Shown: positions 5,357-6,722 of the stretch, piece by piece
Position numbering within the stretch: the stretch's first letter is position 1
Layout of the letters: each line of letters starts with the position of its first letter
Assembly: GCA_015222295.1 (NCBI GenBank)
Contig: JADFUZ010000035.1
Span: 1 to 6,722, forward strand
Length of the DNA stretch: 6,722 nucleotides
DNA from: Chloroflexota bacterium
GTDB lineage: Bacteria; Chloroflexota; Dehalococcoidia; GIF9; AB-539-J10
Direction of reading: 5' to 3'
Made by a program: the position numbers and the translations under genes
Notes under the pieces: generated by a model
Databases searched by the model: none
Seen by the model: the letters and a program-made list of their open reading frames with translations, nothing else
What the model was told of the DNA's origin: nothing

Positions 5357-5734
5357 ACAATAGGCAGAACCTTTGAACTGGCGTTCGGTCTCACTGCTTA
5401 GCCTGGATGCTGTGACCGACGACCACTCAGCGTTCAGAAGGTCCAGATGACAATAGGTCCTGACCATCCCAGTATCAGAAACAAGGTGTCCATTTCTCCT
5501 CTTCTATTCCTGTGTTTCGAGCCCTCCTGGGCCTTCCAGGTGGCGTTTGCCATACCCTGATTACCGGCAAATGGCCAACCACTCCAACTCCCGCTGCCGG
5601 ATAGCAGTTCCGGGAGAGCAAGGGCTAGGAAATGGACGGAAGAATCCGTACAATATGACAACAACCTGTATGAGCCTGAAGTCAAGGGCGGGGCTTTTGA
5701 AATTGAGCAACCTCACAACAGGGAGGGAGCCAAC
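5357..5734. other. Intergenic region without a convincing gene
   Basis: This 378-bp stretch lies between the divergently transcribed tRNA-like gene and the split-barrel flavoprotein gene. It contains small inverted repeats: CCTGG/CCAGG (about 5527-5541), TTTGCC/GGCAAA (about 5546-5571), CCGGA/TCCGG (about 5598-5614) and ACGGA/TCCGT (about 5636-5649). None is followed by a U-run. A 19-codon minus-strand frame (5493->5434) is listed separately. No clear promoter pair was found for either flanking gene. Confidence 0.5.
5434..5493 (-). CDS. Possible 19-residue hydrophobic small protein
   Basis: The minus-strand frame reads MDTLFLILGWSGPIVIWTF and then TGA. It would be a single short hydrophobic membrane peptide. 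AGAGGAG precedes the ATG, but with only 2-4 nt spacing, which is tighter than optimal. It lies about 80 nt upstream of the tRNA-like gene on the same strand. I do not recognise the peptide. It could easily be a chance frame. Confidence 0.2.
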   Translation of the reverse strand: MDTLFLILGWSGPIVIWTF

Positions 5735-6202
5735 ATGGTGAAGATTACTGACGACATGCGGGAGATCGTGGGAAGGGCCAGGGGGTGGGCGCTGGCAACG
5801 GTGGACAAGGAAGGGATCCCCAATGTCGTCCCCATCGGCAATGCTAAAGTCCTGTCTGACACTGAGATCCTGCTGACGGACAACTTCATGAACAAGACCA
5901 TTGAGAACATAAAGGCGAACCCGGACAAGGTGGCTGTTTCGGCATGGGACTGGGAGACAGTTCAGGGCTGTCAGTTCAAGGGCACGGCGAGGATTGAGCG
6001 CTCCGGAGAGGTATTTGAGGAGGCAGTCCATCTGGCCAAGTCAAAAGCTAAGGCCAGGATGACCCTGCTTGAGGCTCCCAGGGCGAGGGCCGAACTTGTG
6101 GCGCGCATACCCCGGATTCAGCCAAAGGGCGCTGTCATCGTAACGATCAAGTCGATCTATATGACCTCGCCCGGTCCCGGTGCCGGGAAACAGGTGGCGT
6201 AG
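5735..6202 (+). CDS. Pyridoxamine-5'-phosphate-oxidase-like flavin split-barrel protein
   Basis: A 155-residue cytoplasmic protein of the FMN-binding split-barrel superfamily (PNPOx-like), a family of small flavin or F420 proteins of mostly unknown substrate. The barrel is visible in order: GWALATVDKEGIPNVVPIGN (17-36), then ILLTDNFMNKTIENIKANPD (45-64), where Lys54-Thr55 lie in the usual phosphate-contact region, VAVSAWDWET (66-75), CQFKGTARIE (79-88) and a C-terminal strand GAVIVTIKSIYMTSPGPGAG (132-151). Length is normal for the single-domain group. It is not the biosynthetic PdxH, which is longer. ATG 5735 follows GGGAGGGAG at 5721-5729, so the start is well supported. It appears to be a single-gene unit, and its substrate cannot be predicted. 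Confidence 0.9.
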   Translation: MVKITDDMREIVGRARGWALATVDKEGIPNVVPIGNAKVLSDTEILLTDNFMNKTIENIKANPDKVAVSAWDWETVQGCQFKGTARIERSGEVFEEAVHLAKSKAKARMTLLEAPRARAELVARIPRIQPKGAVIVTIKSIYMTSPGPGAGKQVA

Positions 6203-6722
6203 AAGTGGCGGCGCCTGGCGACTGTATCGTGAGGCGTCGCGCCCCATCTCAGGGAGCCCGGAGGCCGCATGCACATTCCCGGCCTTGCTCAGCGCCGCCA
6301 TTCTCTGCGTGCCTGGTGGTCAGCGCCTCTGCTGGAAGGCAGACAAACTCTACAACTACCGGGGTCAGCCACTCCAGCACATCAAGCTCCGGCACCGACT
6401 ATTGAGAAAGCAACTGCAAGCAGCCGGGCGGCGGCCGTTCTCATAGACCGACCGCGCAGAACTGAGTTATCCCAAGTTGTACATAGTGGCCTGTCTCCTA
6501 CCGGCTCCACAGTCCAGGTGATGGTAGCCGGGGCAACCCATCGACTGGCGACCAGGTTGATGCCCGGACTCCGCAGGAGTACCATAGGGGCCGTAGTTGC
6601 CAGAAGCGTCTTAACTCAAAAAAGAGGGGAACTTAGTCTATCTGTCAGCTCTTTCCTGCAAGGGGCATAGTGGTACTCCATTCAGGCTTTTCCAGAGGGG
6701 GAGTTTATTGACGACTGGGGGC
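6203..6722. other. Right-end region without a convincing gene
   Basis: This 520-bp stretch follows the split-barrel gene. Long open frames exist on both strands (for example 6269-6670 plus and 6585-6382 minus), but neither translation shows a known domain, a good ribosome-binding site or natural composition. It contains a 9-bp inverted repeat, GGAGTACCA/TGGTACTCC (6576-6584 and 6671-6679). At the edge, GGGGGAG (6698-6704) lies 3 nt before TTG at 6708, which could be the start of a gene running off the window; this cannot be tested here. Confidence 0.5.
6576..6679. repeat. 9-bp inverted repeat pair spanning about 100 bp
   Basis: GGAGTACCA (6576-6584) and TGGTACTCC (6671-6679) are exact reverse complements with 86 bp between them. 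It could be the ends of a miniature element or a long-range hairpin, but no target duplication is evident and chance is a realistic explanation. Confidence 0.2.

Noticed and set aside
5561..6031. 156-codon minus-strand frame
   Set aside because: Antisense to the split-barrel flavoprotein gene, which has a strong ribosome-binding site and recognisable barrel strands.
6269..6670. 133-codon plus-strand frame at the right end
   Set aside because: No recognisable domain, no convincing ribosome-binding site, and a competing open frame on the other strand; treated as non-coding.
1..6722. CRISPR array, insertion sequence, integrase or phage genes
   Set aside because: No regularly spaced repeats and no transposase or integrase motifs were found on either strand.

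Overview
The window (6,722 bp) looks like a chromosomal segment of an anaerobic or microaerophilic bacterium. Evidence: a flavodiiron protein with its flavin reductase-rubredoxin electron donor, a small cysteine-rich zinc-ribbon protein, and a stand-alone PAS domain of the type found with DUF438 proteins. The combination is seen in anaerobes such as Dehalococcoidia (Chloroflexota), Clostridia and some former Deltaproteobacteria. I cannot fix the phylum from sequence alone; Chloroflexota is a guess.

Left block (1-2483, all minus strand): a Crp/Fnr-family regulator (2483->1791), a 113-bp regulatory gap, then a tight four-gene run: zinc-ribbon protein (1623->1393), Hrb-type flavin reductase-rubredoxin (1362->679), PAS protein (668->276) and the N-terminus of an FprA-type flavodiiron protein (263-> off the left edge). 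The last three intergenic gaps are 30, 10 and 12 nt. The inferred job is NAD(P)H-driven reduction of O2 and/or NO: Hrb passes electrons to FprA. A near-perfect Fnr-type palindrome (TGAT-N4-ATCA) sits in the gap exactly 22 nt before a TATCAT -10 element, the geometry of a class II Fnr-activated promoter (centre at -41.5). The adjacent regulator is therefore the obvious candidate activator.

Middle block (2868-5250, plus strand): a complete polar amino-acid ABC importer in the order lipoprotein substrate-binding protein, permease, ATPase. A strong stem-loop separates the binding-protein gene from the permease gene, and the permease and ATPase overlap by 4 bp (GTGA).

Right block: a tRNA-Arg(CCU)-like gene on the minus strand (5356->5264), convergent with the ATPase gene. 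Its perfect 5' acceptor strand is displaced by 17 nt from the rest of the tRNA, so it is probably defective or unusual. A pyridoxamine-5'-phosphate-oxidase-like flavin split-barrel protein follows (5735-6202, plus). Three stretches hold no convincing gene: 2484-2867, 5357-5734 and 6203-6722.

I did not find a clearly new multi-gene system. The most interesting points are the regulator/Fnr-box/FprA-Hrb-PAS-zinc-ribbon module, an internal ribosome-binding site that could release free rubredoxin from the hrb gene, and the abnormal tRNA-Arg.
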